From Chitinophagales bacterium (GTDB lineage Bacteria; Bacteroidota; Bacteroidia; Chitinophagales; UBA2359): a DNA stretch of 64,000 nt. Each line of letters starts with the position of its first letter. Position 1 is the first letter of the stretch. Position numbers and translations under genes: made by a program. The notes under the pieces are model-generated. The model did no database searches, was not told the origin of the DNA, and saw nothing but the letters and a program-made list of their open reading frames with translations. Shown piece by piece: positions 47,189-56,214 of this stretch. The DNA lies in contig JAWKLZ010000001.1 in NCBI GenBank assembly GCA_041392475.1, forward strand, positions 744,001 to 808,000, written 5' to 3'.

Positions 47189-47728
47189 TTAAACAGTATC
47201 TGGCGGAGGAGTTGAATTTTCAATAAAAGGTGAAGAATAAAAACTATTCAAATCATGGTAATCTGATGAAATTTGAGATGATTGAGTAGTGAATTGATAA
47301 CAAAATAAATCAGAAGTATATACCGATTTGAATATTTTGACAACTTTACTGAGCGGACTATCCGAGGTATTAGATTCCTGCTCCATTTTCTTTCGAATCA
47401 TTTCATCTAACTGGGCAAAAAGGATAGCTTCTTCTTTATCATTCACACAATATAATTGAATAGAATCTTGAAAATTTTCTACCCGAACTATATCAAACAT
47501 ATTATTGCCCAAACGAAATTCTATATCCGGTCTTATCCATTCTAATTGCTCATACTCATTTTGAGAGAAACTAAAAAAATGTAATTCATCTTTGGGAATA
47601 CCTGCCTTTATTTGATGTTTTATATCTTTTCTGATATGATATTGCTCAATTTTGAAGACAATAAAAATCCCTGTCATATTATATATGACTACAATCAACA
47701 TCAATATTGGCAGGGATTTTTTCAGCAT
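47189..47728 (-). CDS. Small single-pass membrane protein of unknown function
   Basis: The 179-residue protein has one N-terminal membrane helix (LPILMLIVVIYNMTGIFIVF) and a periplasmic part with no recognised domain; the C-terminal tail is Ser/Pro-rich (SSPFIENSTPPPDT). Proteins of this type are often found directly upstream of TonB receptors in Bacteroidota, where they seem to belong to the uptake cluster. A -7 promoter element is visible upstream. Function unknown. Confidence 0.65.
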   Translation of the reverse strand: MLKKSLPILMLIVVIYNMTGIFIVFKIEQYHIRKDIKHQIKAGIPKDELHFFSFSQNEYEQLEWIRPDIEFRLGNNMFDIVRVENFQDSIQLYCVNDKEEAILFAQLDEMIRKKMEQESNTSDSPLSKVVKIFKSVYTSDLFCYQFTTQSSQISSDYHDLNSFYSSPFIENSTPPPDTV

Positions 47729-47799
47729 TTTATGTTAATTCAAAGAATCAATATTTATGGAAATTTGCCTCTTTTGTACAATCACTCGGTTTTATATCG

Positions 47800-47807
47800 C
47801 AAATGTA
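47800..47807 (-). promoter_or_regulatory. TACATTTG -7 promoter element
   Basis: A perfect TAnnTTTG on the minus strand about 72 bases before the start of the small membrane-protein gene. No TTG box is present 19 bases upstream, so it may be activator-dependent, for example controlled by iron. Confidence 0.5.
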
Positions 47808-48108
47808 CAGGAAATTTTTAAGTTTATATATTGGGTGCATTTTTTTCATTATCAATTAATTAATGGTTGATGCACAATAAGGACGTTTCAAATAATTGAT
47901 ATCTCTATATGATTTACCTTTTATCTCAAATTTCACCAAAACAATTCAAATGACCAAAGCTTTTTGACAGTATTAGAAATTTTTCTCTCAGATTTTAATT
48001 GGCAAGAAAAAGAACACCCAATGTTAAGCTTTTTTTAAGTGAATACAAACACATTTTTATGTTCTTGTTAATTCGTTGAAATGGGTTTTATCAATCAATA
48101 AAAGCACT

Positions 48109-48116
48109 TAGGTTTG
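48109..48116 (+). promoter_or_regulatory. TAGGTTTG -7 promoter element
   Basis: A perfect TAnnTTTG 40 bases before the glycosyltransferase ATG. The -33 position reads TTT instead of TTG at 19-base spacing. Confidence 0.5.
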
Positions 48117-48156
48117 AAGTAACACTTAATTTTTTATACTTCAAAATCTGCTTATT

Positions 48157-49233
48157 ATGCGAATACTCATTGCTACGGATGCTTGGACACCTTTGGTGAA
48201 TGGTGTAGTGAGAACTTACCAAACGGTAACCAAAATATTGAAGGAAAAAGGAGATGAAATATATTTTGTTACACCCGAAAATTCTCCCACGATTCCATTT
48301 CCCCTCTATCCCGAAATAAAACTTACCTTATTTGCCCGCAATAAAGTGGAAGCAGCGATAGACAAATTTCAACCCGATGCCATTCACATTGGTACAGAAG
48401 GCCCTATTGGTCTGGCTACCCGTCAAATCTGCCTTCAACGGCAACTGCCTTTCACTACTTCCTATCATACTCGGTTTCCTGTTTACCTCCGTCAATACCT
48501 ACACATACCACTTTCGTGGAGTTATCCTTGCTATCGCCGTTTCCACGCACATTCTTCCCATGTATTGGTTCCTTCCGAAAGCATGAAGGAAGAACTCGAC
48601 AACCGAAAATTTGAAAATGTAAAAGTATGGTCAAGAGGTGTAGATTTAGAGGTCTTCAAACCCATCAAAAGTGAGGTGTATGAGGGACTTCAAAAACCAA
48701 TTTTACTATATGTGGGACGGGTTTCTTACGAGAAAAACATTGAAGCATTTTTGTCACTCTCCAATGTAGGAACAAAAGTAGTCGTTGGTGATGGCCCTCG
48801 TTTGGCTAAACTGCAAAGAAAATATACGAACGTAGTGTTTGTTGGGTATCAAAATGGTGATAAATTGGCGGCTTATTATGCCAATGCAGATGTGTGTGTA
48901 TTTCCAAGTCTGACAGACACCTTTGGATTGGTGTTGCTAGAAGCTTTGGCTTGCGGGACACCTGTTGCAGCTTTTCCCGTCACAGGCCCAAAAGATGTCA
49001 TTGGTGATGCATCAGTTGGAGCATTGGATATAGATTTGTCAAAAGCGGTTGAAAAAGCCCTGCAAGTCAATCGAGAAAATTGTCTTCCTTATGCCAAGCA
49101 ATTCACTTGGGAAAACTGCGCACTGCATTTTCGACAATTTTTAGCGAAATTTACGGAAGATAAAGAGGTAAAAGGTCTTCCATACCAAGATGTTGAAACA
49201 ATAGAAAGGATTTCTGTGAGCCAAGATGTATAG
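48157..49233 (+). CDS. GT4-family glycosyltransferase
   Basis: This 358-residue retaining glycosyltransferase has the GT-B fold. The N-terminal domain begins MRILIATDAWTPLVNGVVRTYQT, as in MgtA/PimB-type mannosyl- or glucosyltransferases acting on lipid acceptors. The donor-binding C-terminal domain has LLYVGRVSYEKNIEAFL, FPSLTDTFGLVLLEALACGTP (split across about residues 248-270) with the E-x7-E motif, and VTGPKDVI. It probably glycosylates a membrane lipid at the inner face of the inner membrane. A PhoD-like phosphatase gene follows by 36 bases. Confidence 0.85.
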   Translation: MRILIATDAWTPLVNGVVRTYQTVTKILKEKGDEIYFVTPENSPTIPFPLYPEIKLTLFARNKVEAAIDKFQPDAIHIGTEGPIGLATRQICLQRQLPFTTSYHTRFPVYLRQYLHIPLSWSYPCYRRFHAHSSHVLVPSESMKEELDNRKFENVKVWSRGVDLEVFKPIKSEVYEGLQKPILLYVGRVSYEKNIEAFLSLSNVGTKVVVGDGPRLAKLQRKYTNVVFVGYQNGDKLAAYYANADVCVFPSLTDTFGLVLLEALACGTPVAAFPVTGPKDVIGDASVGALDIDLSKAVEKALQVNRENCLPYAKQFTWENCALHFRQFLAKFTEDKEVKGLPYQDVETIERISVSQDV

Positions 49234-49269
49234 TACAAGGCGGCCTTATAAATTTCATAAAAAAAACCT

Positions 49270-50331
49270 ATGATTCGTTTACTCCAAATAACATTTATAT
49301 TTATTTTTCTTGTTTCCTGTAAAACCAATTCAACCCATGCTGATTTGTCCTCTGTAGGTAAAATCAACATGGTTGTTCCCAAACAACCCAATCCCTCCAA
49401 AACCGTGCGAACCATCGCTTTTGGATCTTGCAACCATCAATACGATGCCCAACCGCTTTGGCAATCCATAAATACTTACCATCCAGATTTGTGGATATGG
49501 CTGGGGGACAATATTTATGGAGATTCTGCAAATAAGGACTACATGGAGAAACAATATAATTTGCAACTCAAAGTAAAAAGATACCAAAAACTAATGAAAT
49601 CAACGGCTATTGTCGGTATTTGGGATGACCATGATTATGGATTGAACAATGGGGGAAAAGACTTTGATGCTAAAAATCAAAACAAAGAACTGATGTTGGA
49701 TTTTTTGGGAGTGCCAACAAATGCAGCTGTTAGAAGTAGGGAAGGAGTTTACCAATCCTATACACTCGGCAATGCAGGAAAACAAGTAAAAATCATTTTG
49801 TTGGACAGTCGATATTTTAGGGATGATCCAAATAAGTTATTGTTTGGAGGATATAAACCTAATTTGGAGGGGACGATTTTGGGGGAAGAACAGTGGGTAT
49901 GGCTCGAAAGCGAACTGCAAAATAGCACTGCCCAATTGCACATTATTGGCAATGGCATCCAGATTATTCCAGAAGAACACAATTATGAAAAATGGGCAAA
50001 TTTTCCCAACGAGAGGCAGCGATTGTTTGACCTCATCAAAAAGACCCAAGCCAAAGGGGTAATCCTGTTGAGCGGTGACCGACACATTGGCGAAATTTCT
50101 AAATTGGAGGTGGAAGGCATAGAGTATCCAATTTATGAGTTTACTTCCAGTGGCTTGACCCATGCTTATACCAACTTTAAAGGGGAAGCCAATAAATACA
50201 GAGTAGGAGAAGTGGCCAGTGAGCTGAATTTTGGCGTATTGCAGATAAAATGGGGAGAAACCATTGAAGTGAAAGCTTTGATGCGTGGATTGGATAACAA
50301 AGAAATCAATACATTTACATGGAATTATTGA
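49270..50331 (+). CDS. PhoD-like alkaline phosphatase lipoprotein
   Basis: The 353-residue protein has a lipoprotein signal (MIRLLQITFIFIFLVSC, Cys17) and a PhoD-like metallophosphatase domain: FGSCNHQ, WIWLGDNIYGD, GIWDDHDYGLN, ILLDSRYFRDD and ILLSGDRHIGEI. It would hydrolyse phosphate mono- or diesters in the periplasm or at the surface. Its end overlaps the start of the acetyltransferase gene by 13 bases, so the two are coupled. Confidence 0.9.
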   Translation: MIRLLQITFIFIFLVSCKTNSTHADLSSVGKINMVVPKQPNPSKTVRTIAFGSCNHQYDAQPLWQSINTYHPDLWIWLGDNIYGDSANKDYMEKQYNLQLKVKRYQKLMKSTAIVGIWDDHDYGLNNGGKDFDAKNQNKELMLDFLGVPTNAAVRSREGVYQSYTLGNAGKQVKIILLDSRYFRDDPNKLLFGGYKPNLEGTILGEEQWVWLESELQNSTAQLHIIGNGIQIIPEEHNYEKWANFPNERQRLFDLIKKTQAKGVILLSGDRHIGEISKLEVEGIEYPIYEFTSSGLTHAYTNFKGEANKYRVGEVASELNFGVLQIKWGETIEVKALMRGLDNKEINTFTWNY

Positions 50332-50879
50332 AGAAAAGTTGGAATACTATGCAAGTCACCATTGATAGCCCAAAGGTAACAGATATAAAAGCGATTCGCC
50401 GATTGTTTGTCAAAACAATTCACCATACTTTTGAACAAGAGCAAATACAACCCATCAGTGCTACTGAAATTGAAGAAGAAATTGAAGGACAATTGAATAC
50501 ACTGCAACAGTATTTTCAAACAAATGGATCTGAGGCATTTTATTTGGTAGCGAGATATGGTGAGCAGATTGTAGCGACTGCAGCGTATGGCAAACCAAAC
50601 CGAATCATCACCGAAAATTTAGCCCTTGATTATGTCCAAGTTCCCGAAATCAAAAGTGTCTATGTACTTCCCGCTTTTCAGGGAAAGGGAATTGGTAGTT
50701 TGCTCTTCAAAAAACTGGTAGAAACGCTTCAACGTAGAAGCATCCAAAAATTTTGTCTCGACAGTGGGTACAGAACTTCTCAACAATTTTGGCGAAAAAA
50801 ATTGGGTAGGCCCACCTTTACCCTTAGAAATTATTGGGGAAAGGATGCCCATCACATGATTTGGTACGTTCTGATATAG
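50319..50879 (+). CDS. GNAT-family N-acetyltransferase
   Basis: The 186-residue protein has the GNAT core: IKSVYVLPAFQGKGIGSLLFKKLVETL supplies motif A with the acetyl-CoA-binding Q-G-K-G-I-G loop, and KFCLDSGYRTSQQFWRKKLG supplies motif B. A start 10 codons downstream (MQVTIDSP, 50349) would avoid the overlap with the phosphatase gene and is possible. The substrate is unknown. Confidence 0.85.
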   Translation: MELLKKSWNTMQVTIDSPKVTDIKAIRRLFVKTIHHTFEQEQIQPISATEIEEEIEGQLNTLQQYFQTNGSEAFYLVARYGEQIVATAAYGKPNRIITENLALDYVQVPEIKSVYVLPAFQGKGIGSLLFKKLVETLQRRSIQKFCLDSGYRTSQQFWRKKLGRPTFTLRNYWGKDAHHMIWYVLI

Positions 50880-50911
50880 AGATATTTATAGTTTGATTTG
50901 AGGATAAAGGC

Positions 50912-50927
50912 TTCAAAAATTTTTGAA
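50912..50927. repeat. 16-bp perfect palindrome
   Basis: TTCAAAAATTTTTGAA lies between the acetyltransferase stop and the permease gene. It may be an operator or weak terminator. Confidence 0.3.
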
Positions 50928-51049
50928 ATTCAACTGACAAAGGCAAAAATTGAAAAACCAAGTCGGCATTTTTATTATATTTACACACCGCACTCTTTCA
51001 TGCCATTTGCACCTAAAAGCAAACAATTCAAACTACAAAATCATCTATT

Positions 51050-53293
51050 ATGAGCAATTCTGCAAGCACAGATGCAGTAAACGAACAGCCTTTTCATGAA
51101 GAAGAACTCAGCCGAGATTTGGGGCTGACCACCGCCTTAGCCATTGGTGTTGGTACCATGATTGCCGCAGGTATTTTCACCCTTTCTGGCTTGGCTATCA
51201 GGAATGTAGGCTCTGCTGCCATTCTCTCCTTTTTGTTGGCAGCACTTGTAGCCTTATTCACCGCCCTGACCTATTGCGAATTTGTATCCATCTATCCCCG
51301 TTCTGGCGAAGGTTATTTGTATGCCCGAAAAACCTATCCCGCACCCTTGGCTTATTTTGTCGGTTGGGCTTTGTTTTTGGGATATGCTTCCTCTTGTGCT
51401 TTCTACATTGCGAGTTTGTCGAGCTACTTCAATGAATTTTTGTGGCATTCTCCCGTAGAACAACTGTCTGGAATCGTTGCTTTGATTGCCCTCACGATGT
51501 TGAACATCAAGGGAACAAAAGAAAGTGGAAGTTTCCAGGTCATCGTTACGGTAGTGAAAGTATTGTTGTTGATGTGGTTTGTCATTGGAGGTTTGAGCCA
51601 TGTCAATCCCCAAGAAGTCATCGAGAAATTTAGCACCGATGTCGTGCAAATCGTTAGCACCTCCGCTTTGGTTTTCATCACCTTCTTTGGGTTTTCCGCC
51701 ATTGCAGCCTCGGCAGGAGAGGTGAAAGACCCTGTAAAAAATATTCCACGAGCCATCTTTTTATCTATGGGAATTGTCACTGTTTTATATACAATGGTGG
51801 TTTTGGTTATTTTGGCTGCAAATCTCACCGAATACAACGAAGCGGCAATGGGTGTAGCTGCAAAAATGTTTTTGGGGGGTGTAGGCGGCATGGTCATCAT
51901 TGCAGGAGGTTTGTTTTCTATGATTTCTGCCTCCAATGCCTCGATCATGGCAGGTTCAAGGGTGGCATTGGCGATGAGTCAATTGGGGCATTTTCCAAAA
52001 GAATTTGGGACCATCAATCCCCGAACACGCACCCCCATTATCGCCACTTTTTTAGTTGCAGGCAGTATTTTGATATTTGTATTGCTGCTGCCCTTAGAAG
52101 ATTTGGCGCATTTTGCCGATACGGTCTTATTGTTGGTTTTGATATTGGTCAATGCCGCATTAATCGTGCACCGCCGTAAATTTCCCGACATGGTGCGTCC
52201 CTTCAAAGTTCCATTAGTGCCGATTTTACCAGGCTTGGGTATTGTCTTCAACATTTACCTATTGAGCCAAATTTTCCACCATCCGCTTCCTGTTGCTTTG
52301 GCCTTTGGTGCATTGCTGCTCGGTATGGTTGGTTTTTTGATGTGGAAAGGAACGCAGTCAGAAGCAGACTCATTGCCTGGTGAAGAATCAAGGGTGGCTG
52401 TCGGTCATTACAGCCTTACCTCTGATGAAAAAGAAGCCTTTAGGGTCTTGGTACCGATTTCAAATCCCGCTACTTTAGATAATTTGATGAAACTCGCTGC
52501 TGCTATTGCCAAAGAAAAAGGGGGCGAAGTAGTCGCCTTGAGGGTCGTCAATGTACCCGAACAAACGCCTGTGCGGGGCAATCACCGCCGATTGGTGGAG
52601 GAGGAGCAAGGGCTTTTGGATAGCGCAGACCAAAGTGGTGAAAGACATGGCGTTCCTGTGACTTCTTTGGTCTGCATCGCACACAATACCGCTAGAGCCA
52701 TCTTGGAAATTAGCCGCCGCCATGATTGCGATTTGATAGTAATGGGTTGGAAAGGTTTTTCTACGAGAGGCGAAAAAATACTGGGGGAAATAACCGATGC
52801 CGTTGTCACACACGCCCGCACCGATCTCATGCTCGTCAAAATCCCCAAAACGGGACTTCAACTGCAAAGTATTCTCCTCCCAACGGCTGGCGGTGAACAT
52901 GCTCGTGCCGCCGAACAATATGCGGCATCCATTGGTAGAATGTATGAAAATGGTAGTGTAACCGTTTGTAGTGTGCAACCGAAAGACATCAATGCGGAAA
53001 AATCCATTGAAGTGAGAGCACAATTGGAGGAGGCAGTTCTAAGGGTTGGTACTAAAAAAGGAGTAAAGGTCAACAGCAAAATTATCCATCATTCCGACAT
53101 CACCAAAGGAGTAATCGAAGAGGGCAAAAACTATGATGCTATCATGGTCGGTGCGACTCGTGACAGCATTTACCCCCAAATCCTCTTCGGTAGTATTCCC
53201 GAAAACATCGCCAAAGGTTCGGAGAATACCGTGATTATGGTGAAACACTACCATCCTGTGAAGGCTTTGTTGGGTAGGGTGATAGGGGAGTAG
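51050..53293 (+). CDS. APC-type amino acid permease fused to two universal stress protein domains
   Basis: This 747-residue protein has residues about 20-435 as a 12-segment APC transporter (TTALAIGVGTMIAAGIF for helix 1, GFSAIAASAGEVKDP, SASNASIMAGSRVALAMSQLG). Residues about 460-745 form two tandem USP domains (FRVLVPISNPATLDNLMKLA; LQSILLPTAGGEHARAAEQYA) with USP-type GxTRDSIYPQILFGSIPEN nucleotide-binding elements in the second. Such fusions are thought to regulate uptake by nucleotide binding in the cytosolic tail. The substrate is unknown. The gene ends shortly before a REP palindrome. Confidence 0.9.
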   Translation: MSNSASTDAVNEQPFHEEELSRDLGLTTALAIGVGTMIAAGIFTLSGLAIRNVGSAAILSFLLAALVALFTALTYCEFVSIYPRSGEGYLYARKTYPAPLAYFVGWALFLGYASSCAFYIASLSSYFNEFLWHSPVEQLSGIVALIALTMLNIKGTKESGSFQVIVTVVKVLLLMWFVIGGLSHVNPQEVIEKFSTDVVQIVSTSALVFITFFGFSAIAASAGEVKDPVKNIPRAIFLSMGIVTVLYTMVVLVILAANLTEYNEAAMGVAAKMFLGGVGGMVIIAGGLFSMISASNASIMAGSRVALAMSQLGHFPKEFGTINPRTRTPIIATFLVAGSILIFVLLLPLEDLAHFADTVLLLVLILVNAALIVHRRKFPDMVRPFKVPLVPILPGLGIVFNIYLLSQIFHHPLPVALAFGALLLGMVGFLMWKGTQSEADSLPGEESRVAVGHYSLTSDEKEAFRVLVPISNPATLDNLMKLAAAIAKEKGGEVVALRVVNVPEQTPVRGNHRRLVEEEQGLLDSADQSGERHGVPVTSLVCIAHNTARAILEISRRHDCDLIVMGWKGFSTRGEKILGEITDAVVTHARTDLMLVKIPKTGLQLQSILLPTAGGEHARAAEQYAASIGRMYENGSVTVCSVQPKDINAEKSIEVRAQLEEAVLRVGTKKGVKVNSKIIHHSDITKGVIEEGKNYDAIMVGATRDSIYPQILFGSIPENIAKGSENTVIMVKHYHPVKALLGRVIGE

Positions 53294-53333
53294 CAGCGAA
53301 ACTTTGTCAAGAGTCGGAGAACTTTGACAACAG

Positions 53334-53371
53334 TATTCGTTGCCCACGAATTAATTCGTGGGCAACGAATA
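53334..53371. repeat. REP-type palindrome, copy 1
   Basis: A perfect 38-bp palindrome with half-site core GCCCACGAATT, flanked by TATTCGTT. It lies between the stop codons of the permease gene and the Y1 transposase gene, and could act as a bidirectional terminator. Confidence 0.9.
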
Positions 53372-53387
53372 GGCTACAAATAGGAAT

Positions 53388-53816
53388 TCACGCATCATAA
53401 TAAAATGCTGCCTTAAACTCCTTCATCTCTTCCTCAAAACCCTTCTTCTGATGGTTTTCTTCTTGTTTCAGAATATAATTGCGAACCTGCTGTACATTCC
53501 TTGGACTAACCGAAATAGCACCATATCCCACTTGCCAAGTAAAATGTTCGTCTGTCAATTGCATTTCATTGACCCAACGAGAAGAACTGCCTTTGATGTT
53601 TTTGACCACATCACTCAATGCTTCTGTGGGTTTGAGGCAAATCAAACAATGCACATGGTCTTCCACACCATTGATGAGGTCTATTGTGTATTCGTGTTCA
53701 TTGGCTTTGTGGCGCATAAACTGAAAAACCCGTTTGCGAATAGGTTTGTTTAGCAATGGATTTCTATATTTGGTCGACCAAACGAGATGAATCCAAATCT
53801 GGTGAAAAGTGTGCAT
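53388..53816 (-). CDS. REP-associated tyrosine transposase (IS200/IS605 Y1 family)
   Basis: The 142-residue single-strand transposase has the HUH motif (GVEDHVHCLICL) and a C-terminal catalytic Tyr in VRNYILKQEEN. Start and end look complete. No accessory TnpB gene is present. Four copies of one palindrome family lie within 3 kb, two of them near the gene ends, which is the arrangement of RAYT proteins mobilising REP sequences rather than of a classical IS200 with its own hairpin ends. It should nick and join single-stranded DNA at these palindromes. Confidence 0.9.
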   Translation of the reverse strand: MHTFHQIWIHLVWSTKYRNPLLNKPIRKRVFQFMRHKANEHEYTIDLINGVEDHVHCLICLKPTEALSDVVKNIKGSSSRWVNEMQLTDEHFTWQVGYGAISVSPRNVQQVRNYILKQEENHQKKGFEEEMKEFKAAFYYDA

Positions 53817-53908
53817 GGTATTGTTTTTTGATGGGTTTGATACTTAAATTTTCTGAAAACAAAAGGGTGAAAATAAGGCAAAATTTTGGTATTCCTCATC
53901 CCAATCTC

Positions 53909-53960
53909 CATTCGTTGCCCACGAATTAATTCGTGGGCTATGAATGGTGGGCAACGAATA
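53909..53960. repeat. REP-type palindrome, copy 2 (composite)
   Basis: The 22-bp core (53917-53938) has two mismatches in its outer arms, followed by an extra half-site (GGGCAACGAAT). It is the left end of a 272-bp tandem duplication. Confidence 0.85.
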
Positions 53961-53965
53961 GGGTA

Positions 53966-54176
53966 TCTACCAACCCCCTGTTCCTCCAACCACCCCTCCA
54001 CATCGACCTCCCAAGCCTGCAAAACCTGAACCGCTGTTCCTGCATACTGCATCACAATCGGAATCTGCTGAAATTGAAGTGCAATCAACACCACCTCTTT
54101 CGCCAATTCTACCGAAGCCTTTCTATCGGGCTTGCTTTGCAGGTAAAAAACACTGAGATTGACCATCGTCATGGCT
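53966..54176 (-). pseudogene. Duplicated 3' fragment of the NB-ARC/TPR gene
   Basis: This stretch encodes a near-copy of the last ~70 residues of the neighbouring NB-ARC/TPR protein (MTMVNLSVFYLQSKPDRK, then ALQFQQIPIVMQYA), without a promoter or the upstream domains. One base is missing at the position of the original stop, so the frame runs on into unrelated sequence. Identity to the intact tail is high but not complete, so the copy is not very recent. It may be a duplicated tail or the remnant of a second, tandem NLR-like gene. Confidence 0.8.
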
Positions 54177-54180
54177 ACCC

Positions 54181-54231
54181 CATTCGTTGCCCACGAATTA
54201 ATTCGTGGGCTATGAATGGTGGGCAACGAAT
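54181..54231. repeat. REP-type palindrome, copy 3 (composite)
   Basis: The core (54189-54210) and outer half-site are identical in layout to copy 2, exactly 272 bases away. It ends nine bases before the stop codon of the NB-ARC/TPR gene. Confidence 0.85.
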
Positions 54232-54239
54232 AGGGGTAT

Positions 54240-56197
54240 CTACCCACCCCCCTGTTCCTTCAACCACTCCTCCACATCTACCTCCCAAGCCTTCAAAACC
54301 TGAATTGCTGCTCGTGCATACTGCATGACAATCGGAATCTGCTGAAATTGAAGTGCAATCAACACCACCTCTTTTGCCAATTCTACCGAAGCCTTTCTAT
54401 CGGGCTTGCTTTGCAGGTAAAAAATACTCAGATTGACCATCGTCATGGCTAAGTTGGGTAAAAAGGCTTGTGGATTCGCCTGTGCCAATCTTCGATAGAT
54501 GTCTAATGCTTCCTGATAGGCTTCAAGGGCGGCGGCGAACTCATTTTTAGCACTGTGTAAATTAGCCAAATTATTCAAGGTCATCGCTACATCGGGTAAA
54601 AAGGCTTGTGGATTCGCCTGTGCCAATCTTCTTCTGATGTCTAAGGCTTCCTGATAGGCTTCAAGGGCGGCGGCGAACTCATTTTTAGCCCTGTGTAAAA
54701 TCCCCAAATTATTCAAGGTACCAGCTACATCGGGTAAAAAGGCTTGTGGATTCGCCTGTGCCAATCTTCTTCTAATGTTTAAGGCTTCCTGATAGGCTTC
54801 AAGGGCGGCGGCGAACTCATTTTTATCACTGTGTAAAACCGCCAAATTATTCAAGGTAGTAGCGACTGCGGGTAAAAAGGCTTGTGGATTCGCCTGTGCC
54901 AATCTTCGATAGATGTCTAAGGCTTCCTGATAGGCTTCAAGGGCGGCATCAAGGCGGTGGATTTTTTGATATGCAGTTGCCAATGCTCCCAATAACGAAG
55001 TGTGCTTTTCTTTGTCGAGAAAGTGGAGGAGGTTTTCACCAAAGGGAATCAAATAGGTTCGGAGGGACACATTGTGGTTTCCTTCGTATAGAAAGCTGCC
55101 CACCGATTCTGCAAAGGGGAGGTATTCTGTTTCATAGTCGGCGATGACCCATTTTTGGTGCAGCACTTCCCGAATCACTCGGTGCATACTGTAGAGTGTG
55201 CTGCCATTTTCCTGTTCTTCTCTGTCCAACCAACCTTTTTGCGCCAACTTTTTGGCGGCATTCATATAGGCATACCATTCTACATCGTCTTTGTCGGGAT
55301 GTAAGCCCCACAACATCAACACGAAATCCAAAGAAACAAACTGAGGAGGCACTAAAGTCCACAATCGCAGCAGCTTTTCCTCTTTTTCGGACAGTTCACC
55401 CAATTGGAAAATCTCCACCAAATAGGGGAATACCTGTTCGATGTTTTTGCCTTGTCGGTGTGGGCTGCTGATAGCGGTTTCATAACCCAATTGCAGGCTG
55501 TTTTGCAGTTTTTGTTCCAGTCGTTGCAGAGGAATATTGAGGTGTTGGGCGGTTTTGGCGTAGAGTTCTATGGAGAGGGTGTGGTAGCCGAGGGCTTTCA
55601 GCAGTCGGTGGATGAGTGCTGTATTTTCGACTGTGACAGAGTGCGTATAGTGTTGGATAAACAGTTGATAGGCGGCATTTTCAGACAAAAAACCCAGTGG
55701 GATTTCTTCATATCCTCCGATGCTTTGACGAGAAGTGACCAATACCTGCCATTCGGGAGGAGTGGGGATTTCTCGGATTTGGCTCAGGGCAGCCGTTGCA
55801 TTGTCTATCACCAATAAGTTCGGCTTTTCGGGTTTTACCAATTGCCGCATCGCCGAAAAAATCAACTTCAATTGGTCGTCGGCAGATAGATTGCTCCCTT
55901 CAAAATTCAATTGCAGGGAGTTCAACAAATCCACATCGTTCAAAAAAATGGCTTGCGGATTGTCGTCTTTTTGCGTCAGCCAAACGAAGTGTAGGTATTT
56001 GTCCTTGTTTTTTTCGACAAATGCCTGCGCCAAGGTCGTTTTACCATGACCTCACTCAAATTCACTGGTGGAATAAAGGTCAGTTTTTGCGGAATTTTGC
56101 GTTCTTCATTGAAGTAGTTGTGGTGGGTGATGATGTCGCCTTGATGGAAATTACCCGTGACGGTGATGTTGCTATTTTGTATGATGTTTTTTTCCAT
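54240..56197 (-). pseudogene. NLR-like NB-ARC/TPR receptor with N-terminal amyloid-type motif, broken in the P-loop
   Basis: The original gene starts at 56197 (MEKNIIQNSNITVTG, then NFHQGD). It runs to NLSEV, where a deletion and frame change (about 56050) joins it to GHGKTTLAQAFVE, the end of a Walker A motif. From there a 597-codon frame continues: Walker B (PNLLVIDNA), sensor (VLVTSR), ARC blocks (GFLSENAAYQLF), a winged-helix region (LLRLWTLVPPQFVSL) and four 42-residue TPR units (EAYQEAL, near-identical) from about residue 390. The missing piece should hold the NB-ARC start and first half of the P-loop (G-x-x-G-x-G-K-T). Without it the STAND ATPase cannot bind nucleotide normally. Only a non-ATG start could give the downstream part. 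Confidence 0.8.
54460..54960. repeat. Tandem 126-bp repeats encoding TPR units
   Basis: About four near-identical 126-bp units inside the NB-ARC/TPR gene encode 42-residue kinesin-light-chain-like TPR repeats. Similarity at DNA level points to recent expansion or homogenisation. Confidence 0.85.
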
Positions 56198-56214
56198 AAT
56201 TCTTTGTATTAAAT

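Larger units (their letters stand above)
47729..48156. other. Divergent intergenic region, 428 bp
   Basis: AT-rich region holding likely promoters for both flanking genes (-7 boxes at 47800-47807 on the minus strand and 48109-48116 on the plus strand). No repeat or RNA gene is recognised in the rest. Confidence 0.5.

Noticed and set aside
53750..54247. 165-codon frame as a separate gene
   Set aside because: Its middle is a duplicated tail of the NB-ARC/TPR gene, and both ends are REP sequence or antisense to other sequence, so it is a pseudogene fragment.
54460..54960. CRISPR array, because of the regular repeats
   Set aside because: The 126-bp units are coding TPR repeats without spacers; no cas genes are in the window.
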